The position numbers and the translations under genes were made by a program. The notes under the pieces were generated by a model. The model was not told the origin of the DNA and made no database searches. It saw only the letters and a list, made by a program, of their open reading frames with translations. Below are positions 18,614 through 30,439 of a DNA stretch of 64,000 bases, in pieces (position 1 is the first letter of the stretch; every line of letters starts with the position of its first letter). This DNA comes from Charina bottae (Eukaryota; Chordata; Lepidosauria; Squamata; Charinaidae): contig JALMGJ010000008.1 of NCBI GenBank assembly GCA_023362775.1, positions 40,711,501-40,775,500 on the forward strand, read 5' to 3'.

Positions 18614-19699
18614 TATGAGAGCCACTTCGGAATTGAGATCTCGGTGACCCATTGTTTGTCTCTTTTGTAATCTAGCTTTGCACACGATCTGGCCATATTG
18701 ACTGGAGTTACAGAAGTTGTAGCCAGACACAACTAGAAGACCTCGGGCTGAGGACCCAGTATTTTCTTGTTTCCCCTGTCTTTAAAATATGCAACCTAGG
18801 ATCCCCCTTCTATGTGGTCCATTCCCTCTGGATCCTTGCAAGTGGCTTTCCAGCCCTTGCCCCCATGCTTCCATAGGGCCTCTGTGGGGCTCTCACCTCC
18901 TCTCAAACTGACGACTCCGCCTTCTTACCAAAGGTGAGAAGTCTACCATTTTAGGGCTGACACTTTGTTTCCCTGAGCTGGTGAATGGTCATAAGTCGAG
19001 GAGAACCTGTAACTTTTTAAAAGGCCTAAAACACATCTTTTAAAACAGGCTTTTACTGCTGATGAATTGTTAATTTAATTTTTGTGTACTTGTTTTTATT
19101 TGCTAGTTGTTTTAAGCTTAATGTACTGAATTTGAATTGAAATCTGTTTTTACCCCAGAAATCTTGGTGGTCCATATATACTATTTTTTTTAAAAAAAAC
19201 CACATAATAAAGGGATCTCTTCCTTTGGGGTGAATATGGTAAGAGTCATGTAAATACAATAAAAAAAATGTACTTCCCACATCTGTAAGTATGTGTATGT
19301 TGAAAAGGAAGTTGAAAACCTGGGAAATGTTGTAATAGTGATTTGCAACCAGCTTCCTCTAGTTGCAACAGGAATTGTGAAATGCAGTCAAGTTAAGGAC
19401 AGAAAACATTGCAGTCCCTCTATTCAATGTCAGATTAGAGCTTGTTTTCCTGTGTTTATTAAAAGTTGTAGTGGTCGATGCTCATGCAATACCTAGGCTA
19501 GAGTCTGCCAGAGAACCTCGACTTAAGTAAACCCTCATTTATTAAAAACATGGAGCAAGGATTGTGAGAATGGAGAGTAACTCTAATGCTCTAACTTCAA
19601 CCTGTGCTTGTTTGGTGGGTTCATGGGGTATGTCATAGATTAAAATAAGTTGCAAATATATATATATATAGGGGGGATTGTATTCAAGGGTGCCATTAA

Positions 19700-19880
19700 C
19701 CTGACTTATTTTATTTATTTTATTTATTTATTGCTCACATTTCTATGGCCACCCATCTCACACTAGGCGACTCTGGGCAGTGTACAACAATAAGATGAAA
19801 ACAATGAATAAATAAAAACAATCATTATAAAAAATAAAATGACTATTAAAAGTTTACAAAATTTTAAAATATACCAACCC
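19700..19880 (-). repeat. L2-type LINE 3' end, antisense
   Basis: A (TTTA)n run followed by CACATTTCTATGGCCACCCATCTCACACTAGGCGACTCTGGGC, the inverse of the 'gcccagagtcgcc...gagatgggcgg' terminus typical of squamate L2 elements, then AATAAATAAAA-rich sequence. Confidence 0.55.
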
Positions 19881-20048
19881 TATGATGAAAACAAGAATGT
19901 CAGTCATAGTGGAGCCATCTAACAATGTCTCCCATTCCCAAAGATTTCTTATTCCTGGTGACTTCAAATGTAGATTAAGCCAGCATAGCTCTACCCATCC
20001 ATTTGTATATACAAGTGGAGACCAGAGAATAATAGATATGGTATAGTT

Positions 20049-20358
20049 CAGCCTTTCTCAGCCTTTTGACCCTGGAGGAAGCCTTGAAATATTTTTCAGG
20101 CCTCAGGGAACCCCTCCACATTCAGGCTCAAAGATAGGCCAGAAGTTACCAAATTATTCTATTTGTTTCATGGGTAGGCCTGTATATATGCATTAACAAT
20201 GTTCTTAAATAAAAAATAAAGAATGAAACTTACCTCTTTAATGTGAAGTTGCCCAAATTTGAAATCATTTTTTAAAATAAATTGTGATCTCCCAGGGAAG
20301 CCCTAGTGACCTCTCGCAGAACCCTAGGGTTCCATGGAACCCTGGTTGAGAAACCCTG
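20049..20358. mobile_element. hAT-like element (CAG..TTTCTCA..CC termini)
   Basis: The left end CAGCCTTTCTCAGCC and right end GGTTGAGAAACCCTG are inverted repeats with two mismatches. The interior has CTGGAGGAAGCCTTG and GCAGAACCCTAGGGTTCC. The element abuts the truncated SINE at 20359, whose head begins mid A box, so it probably inserted into that SINE. A decayed 8-bp duplication (GTATAGTT against TTCTAGTG) is only weakly supported. Confidence 0.6.
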
Positions 20359-20672
20359 TTCTAGTGGTTAAGGCAACGGGCTAGAAACCAGGAGTCTGTG
20401 AGTTCTAGTCCCACCTTAGGCATGAAAGCCGGCCGGGTGACCTTGGGCCAGTCCCTTTCTCTCAGCCCTGGGAAGGAGCCAATGGCAAACCAGGAGTCAG
20501 TGAGTTCTAGTTCCGCCTTAGGCATGAAAGCTGGCTGGGTGACCTTGGTCCAGTCACTTTCACTCAGCCCTAGGAAGTAGGCAATGGCAAACCACTTCTG
20601 AAATCTTGCCAAGAAAACTGCAGGGACTAGTCCAGGCAGCCGCTGAAGATCGGACACGATTGGACGGCAACC
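20359..20672 (+). mobile_element. SINE family B (Sauria-like) with two 102-bp units
   Basis: Starts in the head (CTAGTGGTTAAGGC). The segment CTTAGGCATGAAAGC occurs at 20415 and 20517, 102 bp apart. The 3' part GCAATGGCAAACCACTTCTG, CTTGCCAAGAAAACTGCAGG and ATCGGACACGATTGGACGGC is BovB-derived, as in Sauria SINEs. It ends in C and A runs. Confidence 0.85.
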
Positions 20673-21275
20673 CCCCCCCCAAAAAAAAACCCACCCTGCC
20701 CCATATTAACAAAACCATTTATCTTCATTGGAAATTCCTTTCTTGCAATCTCCTGCTTATCATAAGGGCTTCTATTATGGTATGCTTAACTGCAGCATTA
20801 TGATACTTGTGTCAGTTGGCATGTCACTTAAAGCAGAGGAGCCATAGCTGAATTACTACAATGGCCAACAATTCCCGCTTTCATGCCAAATGGTGGGAAT
20901 GTTTGAAAATAAAGTACAACATTTGAGGTATTGAGAAGGATAGAATCTGGAAATGCCTTCCTTGGGTCAGTTCAAATCTCTGGGGCCAAGTGGATTGCAC
21001 TGTAGAGTACTAAATGACGTTGGTGATGGTTTTTCCAAAACTTTTCTGTATTATCTTTGATAACTCTTGGAGAATTGGTGAAATGCCATATGATAAGGAC
21101 AAATGTTATCATGATCTTTTTAGTTTTCTGAATCATCCTTTTCCAATCTAGTCAGTCTGACAATGATACCTGGGAAGATCCTAGAGCCATTCATAACACA
21201 ACCTGAAAGCAGCTTGAAAACAAATGGAGTAATTACACAAAGGCAGCATTATACGGACAAGAAAAATAAATAAAT

Positions 21276-21665
21276 AATTGAATGAAATTTAACAAAATCA
21301 AATGCAAACTTTTTCACTTAGGAAACAGAAATCAAATGCCCAAGTGCAGGATGGAATATACCTGGCTTGGTAACAGTGTAAAAGATCTTGGAATAGTAGT
21401 TGATTACAAACTAAGTATTAGCAGCACGACGTGGCTACAAAAATGGCAAATACATTCAAGAGAAGTATCATTTCCACCTCATGGAAAGTGGTAGTACCAG
21501 CATTGAAAGGACTCCCCCTTGTTTACTGTGTCCAGTTCTGAGCATCACACTTTAAGAAGAATTCAGACAAAGTAGAACAGGTTCAGAGAAGAACAGCATT
21601 TTGTTCAGGAGACCGGAAACTAAGTCTTGCTTGCGAAGAGAGATTGAGGGTGCTGGGCATGCTTA
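21276..21665 (+). pseudogene. Jockey-superfamily LINE reverse-transcriptase C-terminal fragment
   Basis: The open stretch 21282-21494 reads NKIKCKLFHLGNRNQMP and WLGNSVKDLGIVVDYKL, the conserved post-palm motif of L2/CR1/Rex1-type LINEs. Beyond a frameshift come YCVQF-like and KVEQVQRRTAF, then RKLSLACEERLRVLGM. It is degraded by frameshifts and deletions. The clade within Jockey is not certain. Confidence 0.65.
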
Positions 21666-21744
21666 GTTTCCATTCCACTGCCAAAGTGCCCTTAATGTTT
21701 CCCCCCCCCTTTATACTCACTCAAAATCTGCCTTCCTTTAACTT

Positions 21745-21990
21745 AAATTAATTATTCCATGCTGTGTAGTCCGGAACAAGAGAGACTAGATCTTTGACAT
21801 CCTTTTTGAATGTACTGAAAAGTTTTATCATATCCGTCCTCAGTCTTCTCTTCCCAAGGCTAAGATTACTCAGTTTTTCACTCTCTTTACAAAAGAAGTT
21901 GGTTCTGATCCCTTGATCCAGCTTGTGGCCCTTCTCTGAACCTGTTCCAATTTCTCTGAACGAAGCAACCAAGCCTTAATACAGTCTCCC
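21745..21990 (-). pseudogene. Second LINE C-terminal fragment, antisense
   Basis: The reverse strand reads FREIGTGSEKGHKLDQG, then SEKLSNLSLGKRRLRTDMIKLFSTFK; LS.gKRRLR.DMI..F is the same LINE C-terminal region as in the preceding fragment, in opposite orientation. The two pieces lie back to back about 80 bp apart and may be separate insertions or an inverted copy. Confidence 0.6.
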
Positions 21991-22657
21991 AATTTGCTAA
22001 AACTCCAAGTTTTGTACACAAAGCCCATAGTTTTGCTCTTATTTGTTCAGCAATTTGGTTTTATTTGGGAGTGGCAGCTGCAATGGCATTGCTTAATATT
22101 TTTAAATTATTATATTTTTTTCAATGCCACCTTGAGAATCCACTGTGTGTACAAATTTATTACAGCATCTGAAATAGCAGCACACATTTTTCACGTTCCC
22201 CCCGCGAGTGAATCAGTAAAATCCAGCTTGCATTTTGTTACTGACATGAAAGCACAGAGCTGAGTCTTTTCACGTTATTAAAAAGGAATTTTGAAAGTAA
22301 AAAGAAAGGCCATCGTTCCCACCTTGCATTGTGTTGGTGACTTTGAGGAGTTTATGGTTGGGATGTTAGCGAGATGAATTGGGCCACACATTCATTCTGA
22401 ATCACGGGAATCATGATTCAGAGAAGTTCATTCAAGGCAAAACACAGTTGCAGCCTGCCTAAATGTCTGGGTTTGCTAATCCATAATGTCTGTGAATTTT
22501 TTTTTCAAATGAGGACATTCTGTAATAACCTCTACCTAGACAGGTATCACACTTCACAGCATCTTGCTAAAATAATTCCTCGTAACTGAATTACGTTGCC
22601 TTGAAAAACTTGTAATATACATTTGTCAAAAATATTTTCCCATTTTACCCCAAACAG

Positions 22658-22718
22658 ATACTGAAGCAATCATGCACAGAAATTTTAAATCTGGAACCCT
22701 CAAGCGTTTGTGTAGGAG
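22658..22718 (+). CDS. ANTXR2: ANTXR2 exon (linker into Ig-like domain)
   Basis: An exon of 61 nt with acceptor AAACAG and donor GTGAGT. It starts in phase 0 and leaves one base (G) for the next exon. It reads ILKQSCTEILNLEPSSVCVG. The two Cys belong to the start of the extracellular Ig-like domain that bridges vWA domain and membrane. Confidence 0.95.
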
Positions 22719-25071
22719 GTGAGTGTGCGACTGGAAAACAATGTGAAAATATTGACAATCCTGCTGTTACATCCTTGGGCAAAATGTGTAACTGTAGTTC
22801 CATATGCTGAGTAGGAAGATGTGAATAAAAGGAACTTTCCCTTCCTTGCTCCAGTTTGCTAAAGTCTGTGTTACAGATTTAAATTCTTACGGTTTTCTCT
22901 CCAAGAACCTTGGAAGTTGTAGATTTAAAAGGAATGCATATTTCAATTATTGTATTGCATATACGGTATACCACAAGCTGGGGAGATATGGTGCTTTTTC
23001 AACTCCAAGAATGTTCCGGATTGTAATCAACAGGTGCCTCAGGTCATCTCCACAATAATTCTGTGAAATAGGCTAAAGTACCCTTCTCCAATGGGGGCAC
23101 AATCTACATGTTCACAGTTCCCAACATTCCCCAGCCAGCATGGCCATTGCTGAGAATGCTGGGAGTTGAAGCCCACACAGCTGGCGAGCAAACCAAGTTG
23201 GCAAAGGCTGCACCAAGGTGTCATGACTTCCCATTGTCATTCAGGAAACTTCCTGCCTCACCTAGCATTTCCCATTGAATTAACTGCCACTGAGTGTGAT
23301 GGGTTCTGTGAAATGTGAAGAGACTTCAGCTCTTGAGAAGCAGGTTCTTGTCTGGCAGTGAGACCTGAGCAGGATATGAAGTGGGGCGGAGGAGAGATGA
23401 GCTGAAATCTGGGCCTCTCATTGTGTGAATTAATATGCTTCTGACTGGCAGTATGCAAAAATATGTAGATTTCCAACTTATAAATTACCAGAAGGAGGAG
23501 GATGTTGGTTAATTTGCAGGAGGGATTTTGTTCTTGAAATGTACTGGTCACTGTTGAAAAAGCTTGCCTCTCGTTAAGTACTTTGAAAATGTATCAGAAA
23601 ATCTTAAATACAAATCCTTTTTGACTAAGAGAAATGAATTTTGGTCATTAGCAAAACAGCTTTTATTCACCATGACGCTTAGCAATAACTGCTAGAAATT
23701 ATTGTCTTCCTTTCTGTGGACATTTAGTGATACTTCCTGACCAAGAATTGAAATATGAGGATTATTGCAGAAAAAGTAATGAAACGGCTGGAACAGCTGT
23801 CCCTAATTTATGAACCTGATTTCATAAGTTCTCGATTGGGCTGGCTGTTGATGATGGAGTGACTGATCTGACTTGTTCCATTTGGTTCTGGAATTGTTTA
23901 TTCCAGAGCCAGGTCCTTTGTTAGATTTGTTTTAATTCACAAACGTCTTTGTGTTTGAGAGCATGGATTTTCCTCCTCTATCCTCACTCCTCTTTCCATG
24001 TTTAAAGTAAAAACCACAGCAGTCACAGCAAGAGCTATGATTGCTGTCATGTTCTCCGTCTCACATGCCTTTGAGCCTGTCTTTGGCCTATCTCATTTGG
24101 ATGAGTGGGAGGAGCAAAAGAAATGGAGATACACACAACTCCTAGCTTTAAACTTTAGAGGTGTTAGCATTTCATTAGTAGCCAGAATTTCCTAGGGCAG
24201 GAAGGTGGAGAATGTAAACAGGCAACTGCCACTCGCAAGTGAGTGTGGGAAATAAAAAACCAGTTTACTGTTACAAGGTAAAGAAGAGGGGAGTCAAGGC
24301 ATTGGATTTAAATTCAGAGAAGTTTAGGAATCAGCCTTAACTGTCAGAGACCGCCAGCTGTAAAGTACACTGTTTATGACTTACAGTAAAGATTTAGTCC
24401 TAGTTGTGGAAAATTTCTTTCAACTTGTGCCTGCCAATGCGAAGCCTGGCAGGAGAGTATTTTCAGAGGCAGCATATTTTACTTCAAGGGTGGACTAATT
24501 TTTTTTAGGCCAAAGTCTGTACTTGGATTTTGTGGTAGAGCCAGGAAAAACAGTAAACTTGATTTAATTTATTTTAAATTAAAATCAGTCCATATGATTA
24601 ATCCCCTTACATTTAATAATTACTAGTTAATAATTTACCCTTTCCATCACATTAAAAGCTATAATTTAATGACAACTATTGGAAGGACTGTAGAGGGCTG
24701 CAGATACTGTTTCTCTTGTTTTGCAATTTAAACAAAGGAAAGAGAAAGAGTAAGAAGATGATGGTTTGGATAAACGCATCTCTGATCCAAAATACACCCT
24801 CTCAAAATTCACTGGGAAATTTGGTGAAAAGAATTGTCATTTGGGATATATATCAACTGACCTCCCACTCTCCCTCCTTTTCCAGCTGCTTTACTAGGAC
24901 AAGAATTTCTTAATGTTTTCTGTTGCCTTTCTAAAATCATAGGCATTAACTATAAATATCAACTTGCACTGAGTATAAAACATTAAGGATTAATCCTGTT
25001 CTCAAACTGAAACTTTTGTATTCTCCTGGCATGGATGTACTTTTTGATGACTGCTTGATTCTGCTTTTCAG
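22719..25071 (+). other. ANTXR2: ANTXR2 intron, 2.35 kb
   Basis: Mostly unique AT-rich intron. A MITE scrap with CCCAGCCAGCATGGCCATTG and TGCTGGGAGTTGAAGCCCAC at about 23090-23195 is the only repeat seen. No coding potential is recognised. Confidence 0.75.
23090..23195. repeat. MITE-like scrap of a dispersed palindromic family
   Basis: Contains CCAGCCAGCATGGCCATTG and GGGAGTTGAAGCCCACA. Similar blocks occur at 41805-41880, 37654-37770, 57940-58010 and 6127-6240. They match a common squamate non-autonomous element rich in 'cccagaattccccagccag' and its complement. Family name not asserted. Confidence 0.45.
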
Positions 25072-25167
25072 AGGAGTTTCAAGTTGTTCTAAGTGGAACA
25101 GGATTCACATTGGGAAGGACACAAGACAGTGTCGTCTGCACTTACATAGTAAATGGAACAACCATTA
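25072..25167 (+). CDS. ANTXR2: ANTXR2 exon (Ig-like domain)
   Basis: An exon of 96 nt (2 + 31 codons + 1) between TTTTCAG and GTAAGT. It reads [42 protein letters not shown] and VCTY.VN are the Ig-like domain strands of ANTXR2. NGT is an N-glycosylation sequon. Confidence 0.95.
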
Positions 25168-25257
25168 GTAAGTATCCATAAAGCATAGAGATGTGCAGTT
25201 GAGTCATCAGATTATAAACTCTTGAACCTCTCTGCTATGTTCTTCAAGCTTGCTGAG

Positions 25258-25396
25258 AACATTGGAAGTATGAGAATTTGGGTAAAAGGGAGATAGGGAG
25301 ATCGTAACATTGGAGGTACGATAATTTGTATGAAAAGGAAGTCAGGGAGATCGTAACTGTCTCCCTTTCATACAAATTATCATGCCTCCAATGTCT
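25258..25396. repeat. Direct and inverted repeat cluster
   Basis: AACATTGGAAGTATGAGAAT... (from 25258) is repeated with changes at 25306 (AACATTGGAGGTACGATAAT...), each ending AGGGAGATCGTAAC. The second copy is then followed by its inverse (CATACAAATTATCATGCCTCCAATGTC, about 25370-25396). The local structure is a tandem duplication plus a hairpin. Confidence 0.75.
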
Positions 25397-25508
25397 TCAG
25401 CAAAAATATGGGAACCTAAGCGCGAACCAAGGAAAAGGAAAAGGTTATGGCAACACCTGACTGACTAACCACTTCTGATTTGTAATAGTATGTGGGAATG
25501 ACCTTGGG

Positions 25509-25706
25509 AGACAGGAGGAAGAGCCGCAGTCTAGACAATGGTCTGATAAACAAAATCTGAGTCCGCTGGAGGAGTCGGGGTGGAAAAGCATCTCAGAAAG
25601 GACCCTCCCTAGTTTTCGGGAGAGTAGAAGTAATGGAGGGGAGAGGTACTTTCAGACATGCAAGATTCTGATACCGTAACCTTACAATAAATGTAGTGTT
25701 AGCCAT
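25509..25706 (+). repeat. Dispersed repeat of unknown class, copy 2
   Basis: Second copy of the sequence at 2032-2230. Shared blocks are ACAGGAGGAAGAGCCGCA, AGACAATGGTC, GACCCTCCCTAGTTTT, CAAGATTCTG and ACAATAAATGTAGTGTTA. It differs in several short indels, so both copies are old. Confidence 0.6.
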
Positions 25707-26084
25707 TTCCCCATACTCCTCTCCTGCTCTAAATGTGGCCATTTGCCACCAGTTTTCAACAAAGCAATCTCGGGGTGCTTGGCAGCCAAAAAAAGGGGTA
25801 CAGGGATTGCAGGTTACCTGTCCCTGCTTTAAGCAAGGTGCTACCTCTTAGTCTCCACTCCCCTATTCGGTCTTTTGGCCAGCCAAAACAAAGCAAATGT
25901 CAATTCAGCTTATCTCAATGCATGGATCTAATCCCCGACATTAAATTGGAGTAAATTCTGTCCAAATTAAAGGGATCTACTTTGGAATAAATATACCTTA
26001 AGTAACCCTTCTATAAATGGAAGAGTTTTTTCTGTACCTGATTACGCTGGTGAAGGGTAGCAGGGAGGAGGTCTTTACTAATAA

Positions 26085-26276
26085 CAGTTGTTGTCTTTTT
26101 TTAATCCATTCAATTATGTCCGATTCTCGGAGACTTCCTGGACAAGTCCCTGCAGTTTTCTTGGCCAGGTTTTTCAGAAGTGGTTTGCCATTGCCTCCTT
26201 CCTAGGGCTGAGAGAGAGTGAACTCCCGGTCTCCCGGTTTCTAGCCTGATGTCTGAACCATTACACCAAACTGGCT
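26085..26276 (-). mobile_element. Sauria-like SINE, antisense
   Basis: The reverse strand reads AGCCAGTTTGGTGTAATGGT at the head, then GGAAGGAGGCAATGGCAAAC, CTTCTGAAAAACCTGGCCAA and a CCGAGAATCGGACATAATTG BovB-like end. The central CTTAGGCATGAAAGC segment is missing, so the copy has an internal deletion. Confidence 0.75.
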
Positions 26277-26528
26277 GTCTAACTAATTACTAATTACTTG
26301 AATTAATTACTTTAAATTAATTACTTGAATTAATTGAAGAATAATTACTAATAATAATGCTTATTAGTAAACCTCCTCCCTCCATCTGTGTTCCAGGGGC
26401 TTCAGGAAGCAATGAACATTTCTTTCCCTGCCTGCAGGGGGTGGATTCTGTCATTTTTATGGATCGGTTTCTATCTGATAATACAATGCATGGCGTTTTG
26501 ATCATGTTTTTTTTGTTTTGTTTTTTAG

Positions 26529-26598
26529 TTGAAAAACCCCAAAAAGTAGAATCTAATTTCATGCTCTGTCCAGCACCCATTCTCCATGAAGTTGGACA
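26529..26598 (+). CDS. ANTXR2: ANTXR2 exon (Ig-like domain)
   Basis: An exon of 70 nt (2 + 22 codons + 2) between TTTTTTAG and GTAAGT. It reads EKPQKVESNFMLCPAPILHEVG. MLCPAPIL is invariant in ANTXR1 and ANTXR2 and carries a domain cysteine. The split last codon is completed as CAA (Q) by the exon at 44999. Confidence 0.95.
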
Positions 26599-26716
26599 GT
26601 AAGTACTTTTTCCCTTTCAGGCATAAGGTGGGGAGGGGGATGATCTTATTTCAGGGGATGTACTATCTGGGGCAAATAGGAGAAATGAATGTGAAATTAA
26701 ATTAAAGGTTTTTGTA

Positions 26717-27117
26717 CAGGTAGTCCTCACTTAACAGCCATTCGTTTAGTGACAGTTTGGACTTACAACTGGAAAAACTGACTTGCGACCGGTCCTCACA
26801 CAACCATTGCAGCATCCCTGCAGTCACGTGACCATGATTTGGGTGCTTGGCAACCAGTTCACATTTATGACCGTCACAGCGTCCCGTGGTCATGTGTTCG
26901 CCATTTTCAACCTTCCCGGCTAGCTTCTGGCAAGCAAAATCAATGGGGAACCATGTGATTTGCTTAACGACCACGTGGTCCACTTAACACCTGTGGTGAT
27001 TCACTTAACAACTGGTGCAAAAAGGGTCATAAACTCAGATTGGATTCACTTAATGACCGCTTCACTTAGAAACCAAAATGCTAGTCCCAATTGTGGTCAT
27101 TAAGCGAGGACTACCTG
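26717..27117. mobile_element. Tc1/mariner-type MITE with TA target duplication
   Basis: The ends CAGGTAGTCCTCACTTAAC and TTAAGCGAGGACTACCTG are inverted repeats, flanked by TA on both sides (26715-26716 and 27118-27119). Subterminal CTTAACAGCC and TTAATGACCG repeats recur inside. No transposase is visible. It fits a pogo/Tigger-like or other mariner-type MITE. Confidence 0.8.
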
Positions 27118-27611
27118 TATTCTGATCCATGCATTACTTTGTGGAATGCTACTCTGAAAGGCGAAGTATGTCTCCTGGAATGGGAGTGTTAGTGTGATCT
27201 GTGATTTCACCCATTATGGTTTATTGTTAGAGGTGTACAAAATGTTTGAAATCTGGAAACAAGGGTCCAAAATGGGTTGTTTTCACTATACAGCTTTTTG
27301 CCCTACTGGAAGGTAGTTTTTGAAAGTGAAAGGATTCTTGCAAGCTCTTAAACACTTCTTGGAAGTTCGGAATACTTGTTGGAGTACTTCTTGTGAGGTC
27401 AAAACAGCCCCTTTCAAGCTCTAAATTTTCAGAGTTGAAATCCTTTGCATATTTCTCTTTTTTTCTCACATTTCTGCGTCGTGATGGGATTCTTCAGTTG
27501 CTTGTGATACAGAGGGACAGTTGAATCATCTTAATTTCCATATGACTTGTGGGAAAATGAGAAGTTTTAGAGAACATAAAAAAAAACCCTGCTATGAAGT
27601 ACTGTAGTACT

Positions 27612-27648
27612 TGTAATGAATGGAATATTCATTATTCCATTCATTACA
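27612..27648. repeat. Perfect 16-bp palindrome with 5-base loop
   Basis: TGTAATGAATGGAATA (27612-27627), loop TTCAT, then its exact complement TATTCCATTCATTACA (27633-27648). It is not associated with a recognised element. Confidence 0.8.
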
Positions 27649-30439
27649 GAATATCACTAGGTCCATGTAAACATAATCAGAAAATAGAAATTGTTGGTGC
27701 CTTGGACTGGAAGTATATAACTAAATTCAGAAAGATGCAAATGGAAGATGGGGTGTAGTAAATCAACGTTTACATCTCAGAGTGGGGTGGAGTCACCAGC
27801 TGCTTGTACTTCAATGAAGTCCTCTATGGTAATCAGATACACCCCATAGGTTGCCTCTCTTGCAGTGTATATGCGGAGGGAAAATTTTTCCCTATTTCAG
27901 GAAAAAATGAATACAGGAGATGGAAATTTGGAATGGGTGACTTTTTTGAGTGGGGGGAGCTTTACACTCTGGTATATTTGTTAGCATGTAGCTAGATATT
28001 TGCTTAGGATCTTGGATATCTACTTAGTAATATAATCTGATTCTGGAAGCATTGAGCTCAACGCAGTACCAGCACTTGGGAGAGAATTTTACGGTTTGTC
28101 TAAAGAGTTTTTGGCAGTGGTGGGAGGCCTCCAGTTGTAAAATAACTATGGCCCCACAGTGTTATTGTTGGAAAGCTAAATCAGAAGGAGAAAAGCTTCA
28201 TGTTTTGGTGGTGCCATTTTTTTTGGCAAGTATGGGAAGGGAATTAGAGTTTCAAAAGTAACCTTTAACTAGCATGTTGAGTAGAAAATTCTAGGCCAAC
28301 ATAATGCATTGTTTCTTATGTGTTGAGAGGAATGTGCATGGTGAAAGTTCAGAAGCATTGCTCAATCTCTCTCTCCCCCCCCCCCCCACTTTAGTGTCTG
28401 AAATGGTACAGCCAAACATCATGCGGAGCTCATCTGTTTTAGCTCCAAGATGATCACTACAGTGCAACCTGCCAAATGAGCACAAAATGTGCTGAATTTT
28501 TATTGCATGTCTTTCCAACCTTGGTGCAAATGCGGAGAACATGTTGTATTTTTATTGTATTGGGCTACAGTTGTATGGGGTCGCTGCAGTCAGCATGCAC
28601 AAAATTATAACGGCAGGGCCAGGAAGGCACTGAATACTTGCGGCTCTTTTTGGATAGCCCCTATTAAAGACCGTTGGGTCATACATGTATAGATATTACA
28701 TAATAAGGTAGACTTGCAAAAATAATTTTAGTCCATTGGATGGACATAAAAGTCTGGTGGGTTTGGAGGGACTTAAAAAAAAATCATGAGAAATTTGGCC
28801 TAGGCAGCTTGTAGCAAATTACAGAGCTGATAACCCTGAAAGCAAATGTACATATTTGAACTTCTGACTTTCTACTGGCATAGTCTGTACTGTTGTTGGA
28901 TACCACCCAATGCTTCTCTTCAAGTGGAGCGAACTTTAGTTGCTAACTCAACAGCAATTTGCAAACTGCTTCTCTCCCTCCTTTGTCCAGTGGGATTTGA
29001 TTGTGGAGTAGATTAAGTTAAAATGATGCGAAAGGAATAGCGTCTGCTGCTAATAAATACAAATATGCTGACACACAAGGAGGCTAGACTACCTACGATA
29101 AATAGGCATAGTTGGCAAATCACTTGCCTGGATTGCACTCCTGATCAGTCTCACATCCCTGTTGCCAGTTCCAGTTGAGAGTGGAGATGATCCATTATAC
29201 TTTATCCCCAACTATACAGCATCCTGCCTTTTACATCAGCAACAAAGCTGAATTGTACCAAGGTTGGCGGAAGTGTGACAGCATTTGTCAGTTGGGAGAG
29301 CAATTGTAAATTAGGAGTTAGAATAAACATTAACATCCTGGGGCTTGCATACAGCACACAAATTAAACAAGCACATTTTCTTGAATTTACATAATTTATG
29401 CTTACTCTTTCCTTGACGGGTTCACTTTGTGTAGAGAAGGGAAAGCTGGTACACAGGGTACCAAAGCTGGCATCCAGATCCTGGGATAATTCACTTAGCT
29501 TTCTCTTTGACTTGTGAGATTTTTCCAGTGGTGGTTTAGGTTTTTAAAGATTTCCCCCCTGATCTGTTCCCATACATTTAGCATTGGCCACTTTCCCAGT
29601 GGCTTTATAAGACCTTTGGCAACTTCGTTGACAGCCTGTACAAAAGCCAACTGGACCTTTTGGGGGCTGGGCAGGCTTTACGTTTGGCTGCGGTTCCTCA
29701 GCATCTCCTGCTGAACCCATGTCAGGGTTAGCTTAAACTCAGGACTATCCCTGCCCTTCGTATTTTCCATGGGATGTCACTAATCCATCAGTTTAGCTAC
29801 AGCCTTGCAACCAGTAGAAAACAATGGAATTGAGATTAACCTAGAACCAAGTTTTATGAACCTACTCAGATGGGAAACTCTAACACCCATCACTAGGCCT
29901 GGACTAGTTCAAAGGGGATTATATCTTAAACCTTGTCTTGAGCCTAAAGATGTCAGATGGAAGGTCCTCCTATATTAACTTCTTCAAAGATTAGCGACCT
30001 GCATTCATCTTCTAATAGGAACAACTTCAGGTGCTTTGTCTCTGGGATAGATTTATTTTATTATTGTTTTGCCCTCCAACTCACAAAAAACCAGGCCAGA
30101 CAAAGGAGTTTCCTCACTGTGTTAGCTTTGTCTACAAGCCATTGTTGTCTGTGTGATTAGTATTGTTAAGAAGTAAAAATGGAGCCTTAGTGGTCCTATT
30201 TTTGGTGGGGGAAGTTGGGAGGAGGGGACATGGCCTTTTCTCCAGCCCTGCAACCATCTAGTGTAAATTTGTGGTGCTTCTGATCTGTATTTTAGAACAA
30301 GGAAACTTGAATGCTTTCAATCACAATTAGAGAAGTTTGGTATTGTGATACTTCGTAAAGGTCTAAAATGTGGATGCTTTGTTGCCAAGTGTCCAAGCCT
30401 TGATCAGATGCTCGGGCAATTGGTTCTGATCCAGAGGTA

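Larger units (their letters stand above)
5000..22657 (+). other. ANTXR2: ANTXR2 intron, 17.7 kb
   Basis: Between the vWA and Ig-like parts of the receptor. Listed separately: SINE A (8007), L1 remnant (10690), PLE piece (11294), hAT remnants (11520-11772), SINE with 102-bp repeats (12193), intact BovB (14076), L2 tails (13414, 17867, 19700), hAT-like element (20049), second SINE (20359) and Jockey-type LINE fragments (21276-21990). The stretches 5000-7900, 8360-10680 and 17200-19690 are mostly unique AT-rich intron. In them I see only a palindrome-like MITE scrap near 6127-6240, a 21-bp direct duplication at about 9209-9250, and a Z-DNA tract at 18580-18613. Confidence 0.75.
25168..26528 (+). 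other. ANTXR2: ANTXR2 intron, 1.36 kb
   Basis: Holds a direct-plus-inverted repeat cluster (25258-25396), the second copy of the unknown dispersed repeat (25509-25706), an antisense SINE (26085-26276) and an AT-rich TTAATTACTTGAATTAATT tract (26280-26360). It ends in a T-rich stretch and TTTTAG. Confidence 0.75.
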
